NCBI GenBank assembly: GCA_049999725.1
Contig: JBNGIS010016963.1
Span: 1 to 33,767 of the forward strand
DNA length: 33,767 nt
Direction of reading: 5' to 3'
Source: Haplomitrium mnioides
Lineage: Eukaryota; Marchantiophyta; Haplomitriopsida; Calobryales
The notes under the pieces are model-generated. The model was not told where the DNA came from. It searched no databases and was given only the letters and a program-made list of their open reading frames with translations. Within the stretch, counting starts at the first letter, position 1, and each line of letters starts with the position of its first letter. This document shows positions 1 to 11,356 of the stretch, one piece after another. Both the position numbers and the translations under genes were made by a program.

Positions 1-175
1 CCGAAAAATGATTCACGGAGCTCTTTACACTTAGGTTCGCACGGTGCAAAAAAAAAGTTATTATATAAAATCTTGCTCGTTTTTCATCTTGTTGGTTTCT
101 TTTCTTTCATTTCCTTCACAAAAAGTTCACAATTTTGTCGTTTCTTCAAAGAGTTTTTCTTATTGGTATTTATCA
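1..175 (+). promoter_or_regulatory. B1 side of the shared A/B promoter (partial)
   Basis: Positions 5-60 are the reverse complement of the conserved promoter block at about 19870-19925 and 30849-30900: a GAGCTCC-type core, an ACGTGT-like box (degenerate here) and a poly-A/T tract. A TATA box (TATATAAAA) lies at 62-70, about 106 bp before the B1 ATG at 176. In the other two copies this block sits between divergent genes A and B. By analogy an A gene should run leftwards off the window. The start of the window cuts the promoter, so the A-side TATA is not seen. Confidence 0.6.
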
Positions 176-390
176 ATGGTTGGAGTTTTCAAAGGCAAGA
201 AGAGGTTAGAATTCCAAGATTCATGTTAGCAGAAAAGTGCTACTTTTGGTCGGTAGCTAGAGATAATTTCAAATCATTGTTTTGTGGAGGTAAGCAATGG
301 AATATCCAAAGCATCAAGTGTGATGGCGAGTATTTTAGGGAAAAAGATGGTGTTTTTTGAATCAAGTAGCTCTACCTCGGAAGATTGAGC

Positions 391-570
391 AAGTGAACCA
401 TATGCGCGCATAGATTCAAGGATTGAACCCTATGTACGCATAGGGTCAAGGAGTGAACCCAATGCGCACAAAGGATTAAGGAGTAAATAAATTGCGTGGA
501 GAGGATCAAAGAGGGAACCCAATGCTTGCATAGGATCCAAGACTCAACCTTATGCTTGCATCAGATCTTT
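391..570 (+). repeat. 30-bp tandem repeat in the B1 coding region (10-residue repeat)
   Basis: Six 30-bp units (391-420, 421-450, and so on to 570) with the pattern gag-tgaacc-[c/a]-a/tatgcgcgcatag-g-tcaag. Read as protein each unit resembles S-x-E-P-Y-A-R-I-G-S. The centre is the palindrome ATGCGCGCAT, exact at 402-411 and decayed in the others. B2 and B3 carry the same array at the same place in the protein. Confidence 0.8.
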
Positions 571-1905
571 GTTGCCGGTCAAGCGGTGAAAGTTTCATCT
601 TTCTTTTGACTACTCCAACAGATCAATAGAAAGACGTTCAAGTCACAATTTCCAAATAGTTGTGGACCTTTCTTTGTCTTCATCAGATGAAGACAACGAT
701 GTTCAAAATCCAAATGTGTTTGTCCAAAACACAAAAAGCATAGAATCTATGGACGGCTTCGATTTTGGAGATGAGTTGCTATCGCCGATAGCACCACTCA
801 AACAACAAGTGATTTCTAATCAAGTTGGACCCTTAATGAGATTGGGAAATCTTTAAGAAATTTAATTATTTTGGAGGAATCTTCAAAGGGCAGTTTAGGA
901 AATGATTCTACAAAGAGTCTCAATCAACCAACATTTCGTTGGAGCTATCGCCAAGGGCATCGAATATTTTACAAAAAATTACCTAATATTCAAGATATTG
1001 ATGAAGTTTCTGTTTTGGCATGGTCCAGTTTTCCCAATCCTCAAGGTGGTCTTCATCATTTGAAAACTTATTTCGAAGGAACAAATAATGTTCGGGATGA
1101 TACCCAAGATTTTCAAGACAATGAATGATCTCCGATGGTTGAATTAGCCTATGGACCGAATCAATTGGCACTACATACGAATTCTTTGTTTAGGCAAAAA
1201 CCTAAACGGGTAAACACTTTACGCAAAAAATTCTTTGCAGAAAGTATATCATGATGAGAGCTTTGTGAAGAAAATGCTTGATCCAATATCAATTTTGAAA
1301 TTGATAAGAATTTCATGTTGTTGAAATAATTGCTTGTTGTTGTGCAAGACAAATGTTTTTAAAAGTGTGAGAGATACACATTTTCAACAAAGTATGAAGA
1401 ATCGATATATCACATTGCAGTGGAGAATACTAAGAAAATACTCCAATATTGACAATCGGTTCACTCTACCTAGCGGTATCGTTGTCTGTAGAAGAGCCTT
1501 CAAATTAATATTATCAGTAGGGAACGATAGAATCCAAGGGATTCAAAATCTCAAAAACGCAGACCGTAGAGGCATTAATGTTTTGAAAATAGAGAATTAT
1601 CTACTAAAAGAGTGTTTGTGCGTGAATGGATGAACATTTTTTTTCACGAACGCTGTGAGAAAATGCCCACTCATGAATTTTGTAACTTACTTGATAATCT
1701 TAAGAAATGAGAATTTTATGACTATTTGACAACTTATTTAAAAGAGGAAGATCATGGTTGTATTAGTAGTTTTTTGAGTTTTACAAAACATTGGAGAACT
1801 CATTTTCCAAATGTTGAAATTCCAAAAAACAATAAATTTGTTGTTTGTAAAACATGCGAGGAAAAAAAACATTGAAAGAAAAATTTGTCTTGGAGTCCAA
1901 CAAAG

Positions 1906-2750
1906 GTAACAAATTTCTTCTTGTTTGAAACCTGCGATTAATTGATGCTCTTTTTACTAGACTCAAAGCTTAGTTCTAGAGTTGTTATGCTTTCTCAACT
2001 GAGTACCAAAGGATACTTGTTTGTTAACTTGTTCAACAAACAAGTTTGAGTCAAATAAACCTTAGCAACTTGAGAGCTGCAAGAACATAATCTATTCTTA
2101 CATAAGGTCTGTTGCCTTTAGTTTGAATCCAAACCTTGTTGAAAGTCGAATAAAGCAAGGAAATGGATCTAATTGTTGGTGGTGACCCTAGCCTTGCATC
2201 GAGCTTAGCTTTTGTTGCTTTGAATAAAAAGGCCATTGCTATGTAAACAATAGCAACAATTGCTTTTGTTGTTTGCAAATCCTATGTGTGCATAGGTTTT
2301 GTTCTTGTTTCTTTCAAATCCAGTTGCAACAACAGTCAAAGCAAGCCAAGATATTGGTGTTGTTGCTTTTGGTCTTATGCCGCATAGGATCAGTTATTGT
2401 TTCCATTGATCTTATGCATGCATATGATCTGTTATTGTTCTTATAATCCTTTGCAAACAAAGAGTCCAAGCTACATTGAAATTGAAGTTCCAATTTATGA
2501 CCTTTTGTACGCAAATAGTTTTTTTCTCCTTTCAAAATTTTTGCTTATTTAAAGTCAAAGGCAAGTACTTATTGTGAATGTTGTTTAGATTCTTCTATAT
2601 TTAAATTAACTTAAGTTTAATTTTTTATTTTTTTTTATAGATTTTCACTTCAACCAATCCAAATATTTGTTTAAGCTAATTTGAATATTCTTAGAATGCC
2701 ACGTTTTCTTTTGAACTTCGAAACATCAACACATGTTTTAATAAACTACT
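1906..2750 (+). other. B1 intron, left part, with the palindrome-centred repeat
   Basis: Non-coding. The stretch matches the reverse complement of about 17300-18121 (the B2 intron), including a motif related to 'gcatagg-ttttgtt-attgtttcttt-aatcc' recurring at about 2285, 2385 and 2430. Beyond about 2720 it stops resembling the B2 intron and starts resembling the A 3' flank in reverse orientation, which marks a rearrangement junction. Confidence 0.55.
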
Positions 2751-4082
2751 TTTTATCTCTTTCGTGAACTTGAATATTTAGTCAATACTTTCATTTGGTT
2801 TGTAAAATATTTTCTTATCCAAAATGTAACTTTATTCTTTCCGTCTTTATTGCTTGCTAGAAGAGTTTAATGTTTTGGTATTGCTGAAGCATTTGCCCAA
2901 ATGACTACTTAATCTTTTGCTTCTAAGAACTTTGATATGAAACTTGAAACTTTCAATGCGCTTTCTCTTAGATTTAGAGCTTTGTACCCATTTTACTTCT
3001 AGATTTCAAATTAGAAAACAAATTCTTTAGCGTGCCTAGAGTTTGTTGCAAAAAATAGAACCTTTAGTGCACACATACTTGGTTGTAGAATTCTGAACCC
3101 TATGTGCGCATAGACTTTGATGCGCAAGTCAAAACTTTGTGTGTGCAAAGACTCTACTACGAAACAAAAACCTAGGTTCAACATAGTCTTTGTTGTCGAT
3201 TGTTCAGATGTTGAGTTCGGATTCCCATACGTGTATAGACTTTCGTGTAGATTGCTTAGATGTTGAGCTAAGATTCCTATGCACGCATAGACTTTCTTGT
3301 AGAAATCCAAGCCATCCATACATACTAATGTTGATACACAACCTTCAAGCTTCTACATACAAAGACTACCAAATAGAGTTTAGATTCTACTTTGCTTAAC
3401 AACTCTCCTACAAAACTCGAAACCATTTGTTTGGTAGGCACTTGTCAAAAATTTAGAGATGTGGCTTGCTAACACTCTAAAGTAAATACCTAAAGCCATT
3501 TCCTTTATAATTCAGAGCTATGACTCCTTTTTGTATAAGATTCTCTAAATTATAAAAGATTTTTAATTGCTGAAACCTTCTAAAATATTCTCACTTTAAC
3601 CTTTGACTAATAGATTTTCAACTACAAAAAGAAGCTTCCTTCTTACTTGAACTTGAAATAAGAGCTCCAAAATCTATGCAATGTTTTTTTATTGGTTTTT
3701 GTACCTTATGATTTCAAACTCATTCCCTTGACTTCAAGTCCGTTTGGGCATTTTCCTCATGTTTTTTTATTTTTTTCCATAAAATAAGTTTCAAGAGCAC
3801 CTTGTGTATGCGCGCATAGAGTTTGTGCAACCAAACTTATTTCAAAATAACTTAGTCTGATGTACATTTCAATTTTTAAGCTTCTAAATGTTATCAATGA
3901 AAAATGCGAGTTTCTCATAAAAACATGCCATAAATTTTATATTTTTCATTGATTTTGAGATATTCTTAGTTTTCATAAGAACTAAGAACATCAGTTGATT
4001 TTGGATAATGAAATTAATTCTCTTTCAACTATGATTGTAAACGACAAAAAATAAAGCTCAAAAACTCACGTAGTTTTTGTTT
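2750..4082 (-). other. A 3'-flank copy in reverse orientation
   Basis: Non-coding. Reading the - strand, it matches the sequence after A2 (22210-23780) and the block at 14040-15440: a poly-T rich start, a 'ttggccatttta'-like stretch, and 52-bp-spaced degenerate palindromes (about 3227 and 3279). An exact ATGCGCGCAT lies at 3808-3817. No gene was seen. Confidence 0.55.
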
Positions 4083-5405
4083 TTAAAAAATAACCTTGTT
4101 TTCTTTGTTTTTTGAGGTCAAAAACTCTGCTTTTTCCTTTAAAAAAAAGTTCGTGGGTTGTTGTTGCACTTGCTCAAGCTCAACCTCTTCTTCAAAGCTG
4201 CTCAAAGAGGGAGAAGGCATGGAAGAGCTTGGGGGAGATGGTGAACAGATTGGCTTCTCACAAATTGGTGGTGCTTGTACGGGCTTCTTTATCTTCAAAG
4301 CATGTTTTTTTTTTTTTTTCCTTTTGAGCCTTCTATTGGCTTTACTACTTTTTGTTTTTGTGAGCTGATGGCCTACTGGTCGCTCCAATAGCAAACATTG
4401 TTGCACTAAGATGAGGAACGCATTGAACCAGGCTTAACCTAGGTTTAACCTTTAAAATCTTTTGACTGAATGTAAGTTTGATGAAATCTCTTTCAACCCG
4501 CTTCGCATCTATATAGACGTTGACAAAATCATAAAGAAACTGCAAAAACTAAAACATACAAAATTTGTTAGAGGCATATCATTAAATTAAAAAACACAAG
4601 ACTACACCAATCAAAATTGACTTACAAGACTAACAAGTTCATGCAAGCATAGACTCTTGAGTCTAAGCATTTGAGAACTAAGGAGACCATACACACATTG
4701 ACTTGTGACTCTAAGCATGTATAGACTTAGTAGTCTTTGTGGTCTTAGACTCATGAGTCTAAGATGCGCATGGACTTTGAGTCCATGCCCAAATGGACTT
4801 TGCAGCCATAGCGTGCATGAACTCACAAATCCAAGAGTGAAAAGACTAAAAGGTCCATGTGTGCATGGACTCTCGAGTATTCGCCCACCTAGACTCACAC
4901 ATTTATGTGCATAGAGCTAAGAGTCCTTGCTAGCATGGACTTAAGAGACCATGGTTGCATAGACTCTAGAGTCTTTGCATGCATGGGCCTTAAAGTTTAG
5001 GCAAGTAGAACTCAAAAGTCTTTGCGCACTTGGACTCTTGAGTTTATGTATGTTTGGACTCTTAAGTCTATGCGCACTTGGACTCTAAGGTCTTTGTGCA
5101 CATATAATTGTGCGTCTATGTGTGTAAAGACTTGAGAGTCCATGCATGCATGAGCTTCTGACAAAAAAGAAATGGTTTTTAAGACTTTTACCTTCCCATA
5201 CTTGTATGTTTCTTGTAGGTTTGAAGTGAACAGATCTCGAGGCTTCATTTTGTTGAAGCTAGAACTCTTTGAAGAGGCATTTGAAAGAGTAATCCTATCC
5301 TTTGACTGTTCAAAGAGCTCGATGCAAGCTTTGTGCCCCTATCAAATCATGGAAATTTGGACCAAAAGGCTTATGTTGAACTTTTTGCCCTTGCTTTGGA
5401 AAAGG
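4083..5405 (-). pseudogene. A1: truncated, internally deleted copy of gene A
   Basis: Exon 1 (about 5405-5192) begins inside the A reading frame at a segment like K-K-F-N-I-S-L-L-V-Q-I-S-M-I, so the first ~65 residues are missing. It ends R-D-L-F-T-S-N-L-Q-E-T, as A3 does (R-D-L-F-A-A-N-L-K-T-S). The donor (GGAAG|GTAAAA at about 5191) and the array-filled intron are conserved. Exon 2 (about 4545-4083) encodes F-L-Y-D-F-V-N-V-Y-I-D-A-K-R-V-E-R-D-F-I followed by a Lys-rich and Pro/Ser-rich linker. At about 4110 the coding sequence jumps straight into A 3'-flank sequence, so the ParB-like core and C-terminus are deleted. The fragment lies reversed within the B1 intron. It cannot make a full protein. 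Confidence 0.65.
4620..5165 (-). repeat. 24-bp minisatellite array in the A1 intron
   Basis: More than 20 degenerate units of about 24 bp, alternating a GACTC-nn-GAGTC palindrome with an ATGCGCGCAT-type palindrome. The array fills the intron between the two A1 exons, the same place as in A2 and A3. The apparent open frames on both strands result from the 24-bp (8-codon) period. Confidence 0.8.
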
Positions 5406-5454
5406 TATATAGAGTAGAGTTAAAAAAAGTATAGGAATTGTTGTTGTTGTCTAA

Positions 5455-5995
5455 TTATATACTTGCATAGGGTTTGTTATTTTTCGTTTGAATCCTAAGT
5501 ATGCCGATGGTCAAAGACAATGTACAAATTGTTTTTGTTGTTGTTTGTGGCTCTATGCGCGCATGGGCTTTGCTTTTGTTGCTTTCAATCCAAGGAGTAC
5601 CCAGAGAAAAAATGAGATCAAGAATTGTTCTTGTTTTTTGTGACCCTACACTTGCATAGGTTTTGTTATTGTTTCTTTCAATCCTAAACGCGACTGTAGT
5701 TAAAGCAAGCCAAGGAATTGATGAGGTTGTTTTTGACCCCATGCACACATAAGTTTTGTTATTGTTTCTTTGATCCTATGTGAACATAGAGTCAAAGTGA
5801 GTATAAGAATTGAAGTTCATATTTGTAATCCTACATATAGAGAGGTTTTTCTTTTCTCTACTTGAATCTCAAACGTATGTAGAGTCAAAGCAAACCCTTG
5901 AATGTTAATGTTTTTTGTTGCTCTAAACTTAACTAGGGTTTTTTTTTGTTGTTGTGAGTCTTAAACATATTTAAAGTCAAAGCGAGTCTTTGAAT
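5455..5995 (+). repeat. About 93-bp tandem repeat in the B1 intron
   Basis: About six units. The landmark 'cata(g/a)g' followed by a 'ttttgttattgtttcttt-aatcc' stretch recurs at about 5466, 5562, 5655, 5748, 5837 and 5930 (spacings 89-96). Each unit has a palindrome-type core at its start, exact ATGCGCGCAT at 5555-5564. Related sequence occurs at 2280-2440, in the B2 intron (17580-17760) and in the B3 intron (28546-28780). Confidence 0.7.
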
Positions 5996-7883
5996 CATTG
6001 TTTATTGTATTGACCATTTGCGCTCAAAAGGTTTTTTTATTATTGGATTGAATATTGTCTACGTGTGAAGTTATCTTTTAAAATTATCGACATCAAAACA
6101 TGTTTCAAAAAAGTATTTATATATTTGGTGTTTTTGGATGATGCAGCCAAATATAATCACCAATTGTTTCTTCATCTTGATAAACAAATGAAAAAAAAAA
6201 CTTGCAAGCTACCAAAGAAACTATTATATCAATGGTAAAAAATATATAGGCATTGTGATCAATGGTATGGATAAAAGGAAAATAGCAATTCCACAGTAGC
6301 CTTCACCACCAAAAAAATATTTATAAAGAATTTTTGGTGGGTGTGCACGTTGTTGGTGCATTAATTTTCAATCATACTCTTTCTTTGAGGGTCTTTTTAA
6401 CCTACATAAATGTGAGAGTGACTCTAATTTGACTGTTGCAATGTTCAATAAAATACTATATGAGTTTCAATAGCAGCTACTTCCTACCTTATATCTTCAA
6501 CTCGACAATATAACACAAGAGAATAAGAATTCTATTCTATTTCGATATCTTAGTCTCTTGATTGCTAAGAATGTTTTCTGAAAGATTAAAGTGGGATGTC
6601 TCATAGTCAATCATCCACAAGATCAAATTGATCAAATGTTAAGTAGATTCTTGAAACAATTGAAATGTGTCAAGGCTTTTACAATAATGACCCTTAGTAA
6701 AGCACTACAATTGTCTTATAATCCTAAACCACAAGTAATCCTTCTCATGGAGACTTGGGATTTCAAGTTGTTTCTGCATCAACGTCTCTCATTGGTACAA
6801 AAAATGAACCCTAAACCTTCAATCAACAATTCAAGTTCAAGTTGAATGATTCTAAGGCAAAGATTTAGAGCCAAAAAAATTCAATAGATGAACTTTGGCT
6901 ACCTTTGGATGGTATTTGTCAATTCAATTGTCTATCTAAAGCAGAATTGGAAATTCTAAGTAAAATGTTGATCCCTTTGAAGGCATATACTGAAATCAAA
7001 TATCTCAAAAGAAAACAAGAGATAATAACGTTAAGAAAGTTGTCTTTGTGATTAAGTACAGCATAAGTGAGAACCGCTACAAGTTCTTTATAGATTTAGA
7101 TTATCAATGATGAGTTGACTTTTTTCTTGCCCAATAAGAGATTGCACCATATTTCATTGAAAAAAAAAGGCAAGGACTCAAAACATAGTTCACATTCCCA
7201 ACATTACAATTTGCAAACACTTATAATGGTTCTGAAAATGGTGGTATAACTCTCAAGTTGATGTTCACTAGCTAGAAGAAGAGGCTCCAATAGACTCTAG
7301 CCTATACTTTCTATATGTTGAGCAACCTATGATGGAGATTCTAGGCTGCGAGAAAGAACAATTTCACATCAAGCAAGATACGTGCAAAAATTTGACAACC
7401 TATATAATGTGAAAGCCAAAATGCTTATTTGTGTTGTTGCATCCCTCAACTCAAAAGCCAGGTTGTTTTGGATTGCAAAAGTCCTCAAAGTTTTGTCATT
7501 TGATGAGGAACAACTTCCAAACGTGAAACACATACATGTTCAATGGTTTACTTGTGAAGCTGAGGATGGGTTTTTTGGACAATACTTTCCAAAAAATAGT
7601 AGTGACAAAAGAGAAACATAAATCCAAACTATGTATTGATGTATTTGATGTAACACATATAATGATTCTCTCTTTCAATTTTCTTCTCACTCAAAAAAAC
7701 CAATTGAAGAAAACAACTCTAGCTACCATTAAATCAAATCTTTTTAAATATGAAAGACAAAAAACAACCAATCTTGAAGTATTTGAAAGAGAATCAATCA
7801 ACGTCATCAACATTGAGATAGACCACAAGATTCTTGATGAATCTTCTGAAGCTGAACCCAAAGAAATCGATTCAAGTGATTAA

Positions 7884-8160
7884 AGCCATCTATGATTTTG
7901 TTTTTAAAATAAATGCTTCTCTACCTTGTTATTTATAGTTTATTATAGACATCTTTTACGATTATGTAGTTAATAGCCTTGTTACAACAAAAAGAGAGCA
8001 GGGCATAAGGGAAGGAGCCCTACTTTAGTGTTTGTTCAACATACATATAACATAATACATACATAACGTACAACATATGATGCAACATACATATGAGAGA
8101 GGAAAGGTGGATGGAAGCAAAATACATTACAGAGAACTGAGGGGGAATACATTTAACTTG
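7884..8160. other. Non-coding junction between B1 and the captured-gene block
   Basis: Up to about 7980 the sequence still resembles the 3' end of B2 (reverse of 15380-15463). After that it is unrelated. A short inverted repeat (agggc at about 7999-8003 with gccct about 23 bp on) and an AT-rich 'acatacata'-like stretch (8038-8095) follow. No gene was seen. Confidence 0.4.
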
Positions 8161-9919
8161 ATATATGTTGTATTTCACTCATTGAATAACACTCCAAGAT
8201 AGGGTATTGATATTCCCCCGAACAATGTCAAGATTCCTATTTCCATAACTCTCTAACTTCCCTACCTTCAGAAAATCCATCCTACTTACTACTCAAGGTG
8301 TACTTTGTGCAGTCTTCACCTTGTGGAGTCAACACAAAGGTTCGAACCCTCCAGCCCCATCATGTATGACAGTGACAAGCTGCCACAACTCCCTGTTGGT
8401 GTCATTAGTTCCCGACACCAGGTTTTGATCGTCAATCTTCATGCTGAGTTTTTGCCACTCTCCGGAGGTAACAGGAAAACTCAGCCATGATGATGCCTTG
8501 CACTTCACCAACCTTCCTCTCCACTCCAACTCAACAAATAATAGTCAACTAAACAAGTAATCTACCAACTCCATCTACAGCAAACTCTCACATATGCAGC
8601 TTAGGCCCGATTTCTCCCTCCTTTTTCTGGTCTCAACTTCTGAGCCAGACCTACAACCAACACACTCACACCTAAAACAAAAATACTCCACAATCCCAAC
8701 CTCCTTCTTACCCTTGCTGGTTGCAGAACAGAGTCTTCAACTTTGCTGCCCTTTGACCACTTGGAGAAGACTCTTTCTACCCATAGCCCAGCTCATGCCT
8801 TTCAACATCACATCAGAATAGCAAAGCCTTTGCTGGATCTAGGACATCCTGTGGTCTCCCAATCCAATATGTTCCCCTCATCAAAACTCTATTTTTTCTT
8901 ACCCCTTGCTGCATAAAACAAAGTTATACCAAGGAGCTTCCATGAATGCCTTCCTTGCTCCCCTCGTTGTTGCCGCTCTTATCAGATCATATCTTGCAAG
9001 TTGGAAATTGGGATGCCAACTTTGCTTCCCATGGTTCTGTTGCTCTGTCTCGATTAATGTTGTTGCTCTACCTCAACAAATGTCTCTAAGTCGAATGAAA
9101 GAGCTACTCAATTTCCTAACAATTAACATGCATGAACCTACTTCGTGTGCCCTCTCAATTTCTCTTGCCCAGTGCCATACATTACAACTCTGTTGACTCT
9201 ATAATCACCATCTATGCATGAAGTTGCCCTTTGCTCCTCGATTTCTGTCATTGCAATCTCCACTAAACCATCTTCCCATCTAAGCACCAAACTGGTCAAA
9301 GGTTCTACAAGAATCAAGAGAAGAAAACTTGCAAACCTATTTGAAGTTTCAGATTTTTCTTTGTTGCATGTTCTATAGACATTTGCTGCTGCCAACAGGT
9401 TTTACTCAATCACCCTTTCTTCTATAGACTATAAGCAGACTCTGATGCATAGTTGCCAGGGTATTGCTCTGTTCAGCTCTCCCATTTAGCATACATAACC
9501 ACCACTTTGAAGGATCTGAAAAGAACTGCCGCCAGAGTTCCTTCATACTGTTTCCACAATCCTGATTTTTCATCTGTTCTCCTTTTTAGATCTAAGTGCT
9601 TAGCTTCTTTCAATTTCTCCTTCATACTCCTTTGGTTGGAAAGTACAAAAATCCCCTTGAAATGCCACATGCTTAGAATTATTCTTGTCATTTGAAGTTG
9701 CTACAGATTTAAAGTCATAGAATTGCTCATCCCAAAAATAATGAAGTGCTCTTAGAATCATCCAAAAGGTACCATCTAAATGAATCACCAGGCTTCTATG
9801 TCTCCAGCAACACATCCCAAGCCCAAAAGACTATAGGCCATGCTCCAATTTAACTAGATGGTTCCATTGCCAACTTCTGCACCAAATCAAGCCTATGAGA
9901 ATTGAGCTGCTTCACCCAC
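8161..9919. other. Captured-gene block, left part, with no recognised gene
   Basis: Only short open frames are present on both strands. On the - strand 8529-8329 (66 codons) and 9395-9138 (85 codons) may be further captured exons, given their mixed composition and the company they keep, but no known family was recognised. Confidence 0.3.
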
Positions 9920-10066
9920 ACCTTGGTCAACATCGGTTGTAAAGCACACCACTTCACAGCCATAATTCTTACAAAGTCAAGGAGTTATCACAGACGTATC
10001 CAATCCCCTACTATAGGCTAGTACAACTTTGTTCAACTTGCCACGAGTTCCAATCTTCACCTTCAT
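9920..10066 (-). pseudogene. Argininosuccinate synthase N-terminal fragment
   Basis: From the ATG at 10066 the - strand reads M-K-V-K-I-G-T-R-G-K-L-N-K-V-V-L-A-Y-S, then R-G-L-D-T-S-V-I, then N-Y-G-C-E-V-V-C-F-T-T-D-V. This is the N-terminal nucleotide-binding segment of argininosuccinate synthase, the arginine-biosynthesis enzyme joining citrulline and aspartate (plastidial in plants). The ATP-binding motif normally reads S-G-G-L-D-T-S; here the first Gly is Arg (GGG-type to AGG). An in-frame TGA replaces the Trp expected about residue 30. Homology stops after D-Q-G at a GT (CAAG|GTGTGG), the likely exon end, with intron-like sequence after it. About 49 of roughly 400+ residues remain, so it is not functional. 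Confidence 0.85.
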
Positions 10067-10520
10067 AGGTGATTCTCTCACGTCCCCACTTGCTCAATCT
10101 TGTAATGCTTCTGCAGAGTTGGAAATGGTGATGGCTTCCCATCTGGACTCACAATCACAGAGAGAAACCTTACACCTAACTCAATAACATTGATAGCATA
10201 ATTTCAAAAATGGATTGCTCATTTCAGATATTCACCATTAACTACAGAGAATTTCCTGATAATACAATTGATTCTTCTTCTTCCATGCAGATGGGGCAAC
10301 CTACAATGGTGCAATTAATCTTGACAATAATCCATGTGACCCAAATCATATGTGAAACCCTAATTCATATCAAGGAATCAATTGTAATTCCTGGATGAAA
10401 CTCCATCTGTTGCAAGTCAAGCTCTTGAAGCACACTTTCAAAGCGTCATCACCATGAGATTTCTTCAAAGATGAGAAACCAACAACAATTTCTCTATTAT
10501 CCACGCATTTGTCTGTGTTC

Positions 10521-10796
10521 TCATAAAAAATTGTCAAAAATACGTGCTGCCAAAGGCACTAAAGCTCCCATCTTCATTCCCTTCAACACTTCTTGAAACT
10601 CAGATAGCATCACACTCAGATCATTCGCCAAAATACGCTTAAAATGATTGTAAAGATTATGCAGCTCTTCAACATTTAATGCCTTTGTAGATACAATAGG
10701 ACTCTTCAAGTTCCTTGTGCGGAGAGTGAACTTGTCGCTTAAAATACTTGCGGATGCAATTGCACGGAATTTTTGACCGACATTAAAACTATGCAC
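10521..10796 (-). CDS. Unrecognised 91-codon open frame in the captured-gene block
   Basis: The frame encodes a soluble, helix-prone stretch (for example L-N-V-E-E-L-H-N-L-Y-N-H-F-K-R-I-L) with no recognised family, signal peptide or membrane segment. It has the same strand as the captured fragments on both sides and lies between the MATH-like piece and the argininosuccinate synthase piece. It may be another captured exon. Expression is not indicated by the sequence. Confidence 0.25.
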   Translation of the reverse strand: MHSFNVGQKFRAIASASILSDKFTLRTRNLKSPIVSTKALNVEELHNLYNHFKRILANDLSVMLSEFQEVLKGMKMGALVPLAARIFDNFL

Positions 10797-10890
10797 ACGT
10801 CAAAAAATATAGGTCTACAAGTTCCCGCCTCCTTCCCAACACTCTTGAACACATGCGACCTACTTTTTTTTACACCAAGTCCTTGCTTTC

Positions 10891-10980
10891 CTTTGAGAAC
10901 TGTGAAATCGTCCATTTGCAAACAGCCGTATGTTCCCCTTTCTTTTCAACTATAGCAGACTCTTGCCCTCCTGAGATATC
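10891..10980 (-). pseudogene. MATH-domain-like N-terminal fragment
   Basis: The - strand reads D-I-S-G-G-Q-E-S-A-I-V-E-K-K-G-E-H-T-A-V-C-K-W-T-I-S-Q-F-S-K in two adjoining pieces. Plant MATH (TRAF-like) proteins have a similar start: a G-G-Q-x-S block, E-x-x-G-E-x-x-A-V-C-x-W-T-I-x-x-F. Only the first beta strands are present; a stop follows within six codons. About 30 residues is short, so the call is tentative. The fragment belongs to the row of captured gene starts. Confidence 0.45.
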
Positions 10981-11356
10981 CTCACAAAGAAGATTTCGAC
11001 TAATGTAGTGTTGTTGAGAACCGCATGTCCTGTTCTTAGACAAAGATGCTTTGTTGTCAACGTGCCAATGATACAAACAAGCTATAGTAACCGTACCTCC
11101 ATTGCACATACCTTGGAAAAAATCAATAAAAGCACTCGTTTCATATTTCTATCTCAAGAAGAATCAAGAACAAGTACAAGAACGATTGCTCCCAGTCCCA
11201 CTTTGAGAGTTCTTTGAACTGCCCAAAAGTCACTTGCAAAAATTCAGCTACACAGGAGTTAAAAACACACGCTGCAGTCGAACGACGGATTTTCTGGCCT
11301 CTACCCTCATTTTTAGCTCCAAGTCTCACACTTGGTGGTACATACGAGCCTTTTTT

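Larger units (their letters stand above)
176..7883 (+). pseudogene. B1: transposase-like gene B of the two-gene element, interrupted and decayed
   Basis: Two exons, 176-1905 and 6147-7883, are recognisable by alignment with B2 and B3; together about 3.47 kb, or roughly 1150 codons. The ATG at 176 starts M-V-G-V-F-K-G-K-K-R-L-E-F-Q, matching the B3 start. Exon 1 holds a 10-residue repeat region (391-570), an acidic Ser-rich segment (662-850) and, near its end, W-R-T-H-F-P-N-V followed by a C-x2-C pair. The donor (AAAG|GTAACA at 1905/1906) and acceptor (GATGCAG at 6140-6146) match B2. Exon 2 holds Y-L-Q-L-D-N and I-D-Q-M-L-S-R-F, then a barrel-like end (F-W-I-A-K-V ... V-Q-W-F). Many stops and shifts are present, starting with TAG at 227-229. 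The catalytic-looking motif reads V-N-H-P-Q-D-Q-I-D-Q instead of V-G-Y-T-H-D-Q-I-D-Q. The 4.2-kb intron contains the reversed A1 fragment. Membership in the DUF7869-like transposase-derived group is from memory. Confidence 0.7.

Noticed and set aside
4096-4368. + strand frame with a long Phe run, membrane-like
   Set aside because: It is the antisense of the Lys-rich linker of the A1 fragment.
4705-4914. Open frames on both strands over 4611-5248
   Set aside because: They arise from the 24-bp array, which stays open in several frames.
7999-8031. Helitron 3' hairpin
   Set aside because: Only a 5-bp stem with a long loop, and no CTRR at the expected distance on either strand.
8305-9395. Small + and - frames in the captured-gene block
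   Set aside because: No recognisable family and no clear exon borders; only noted as possible captured exons.
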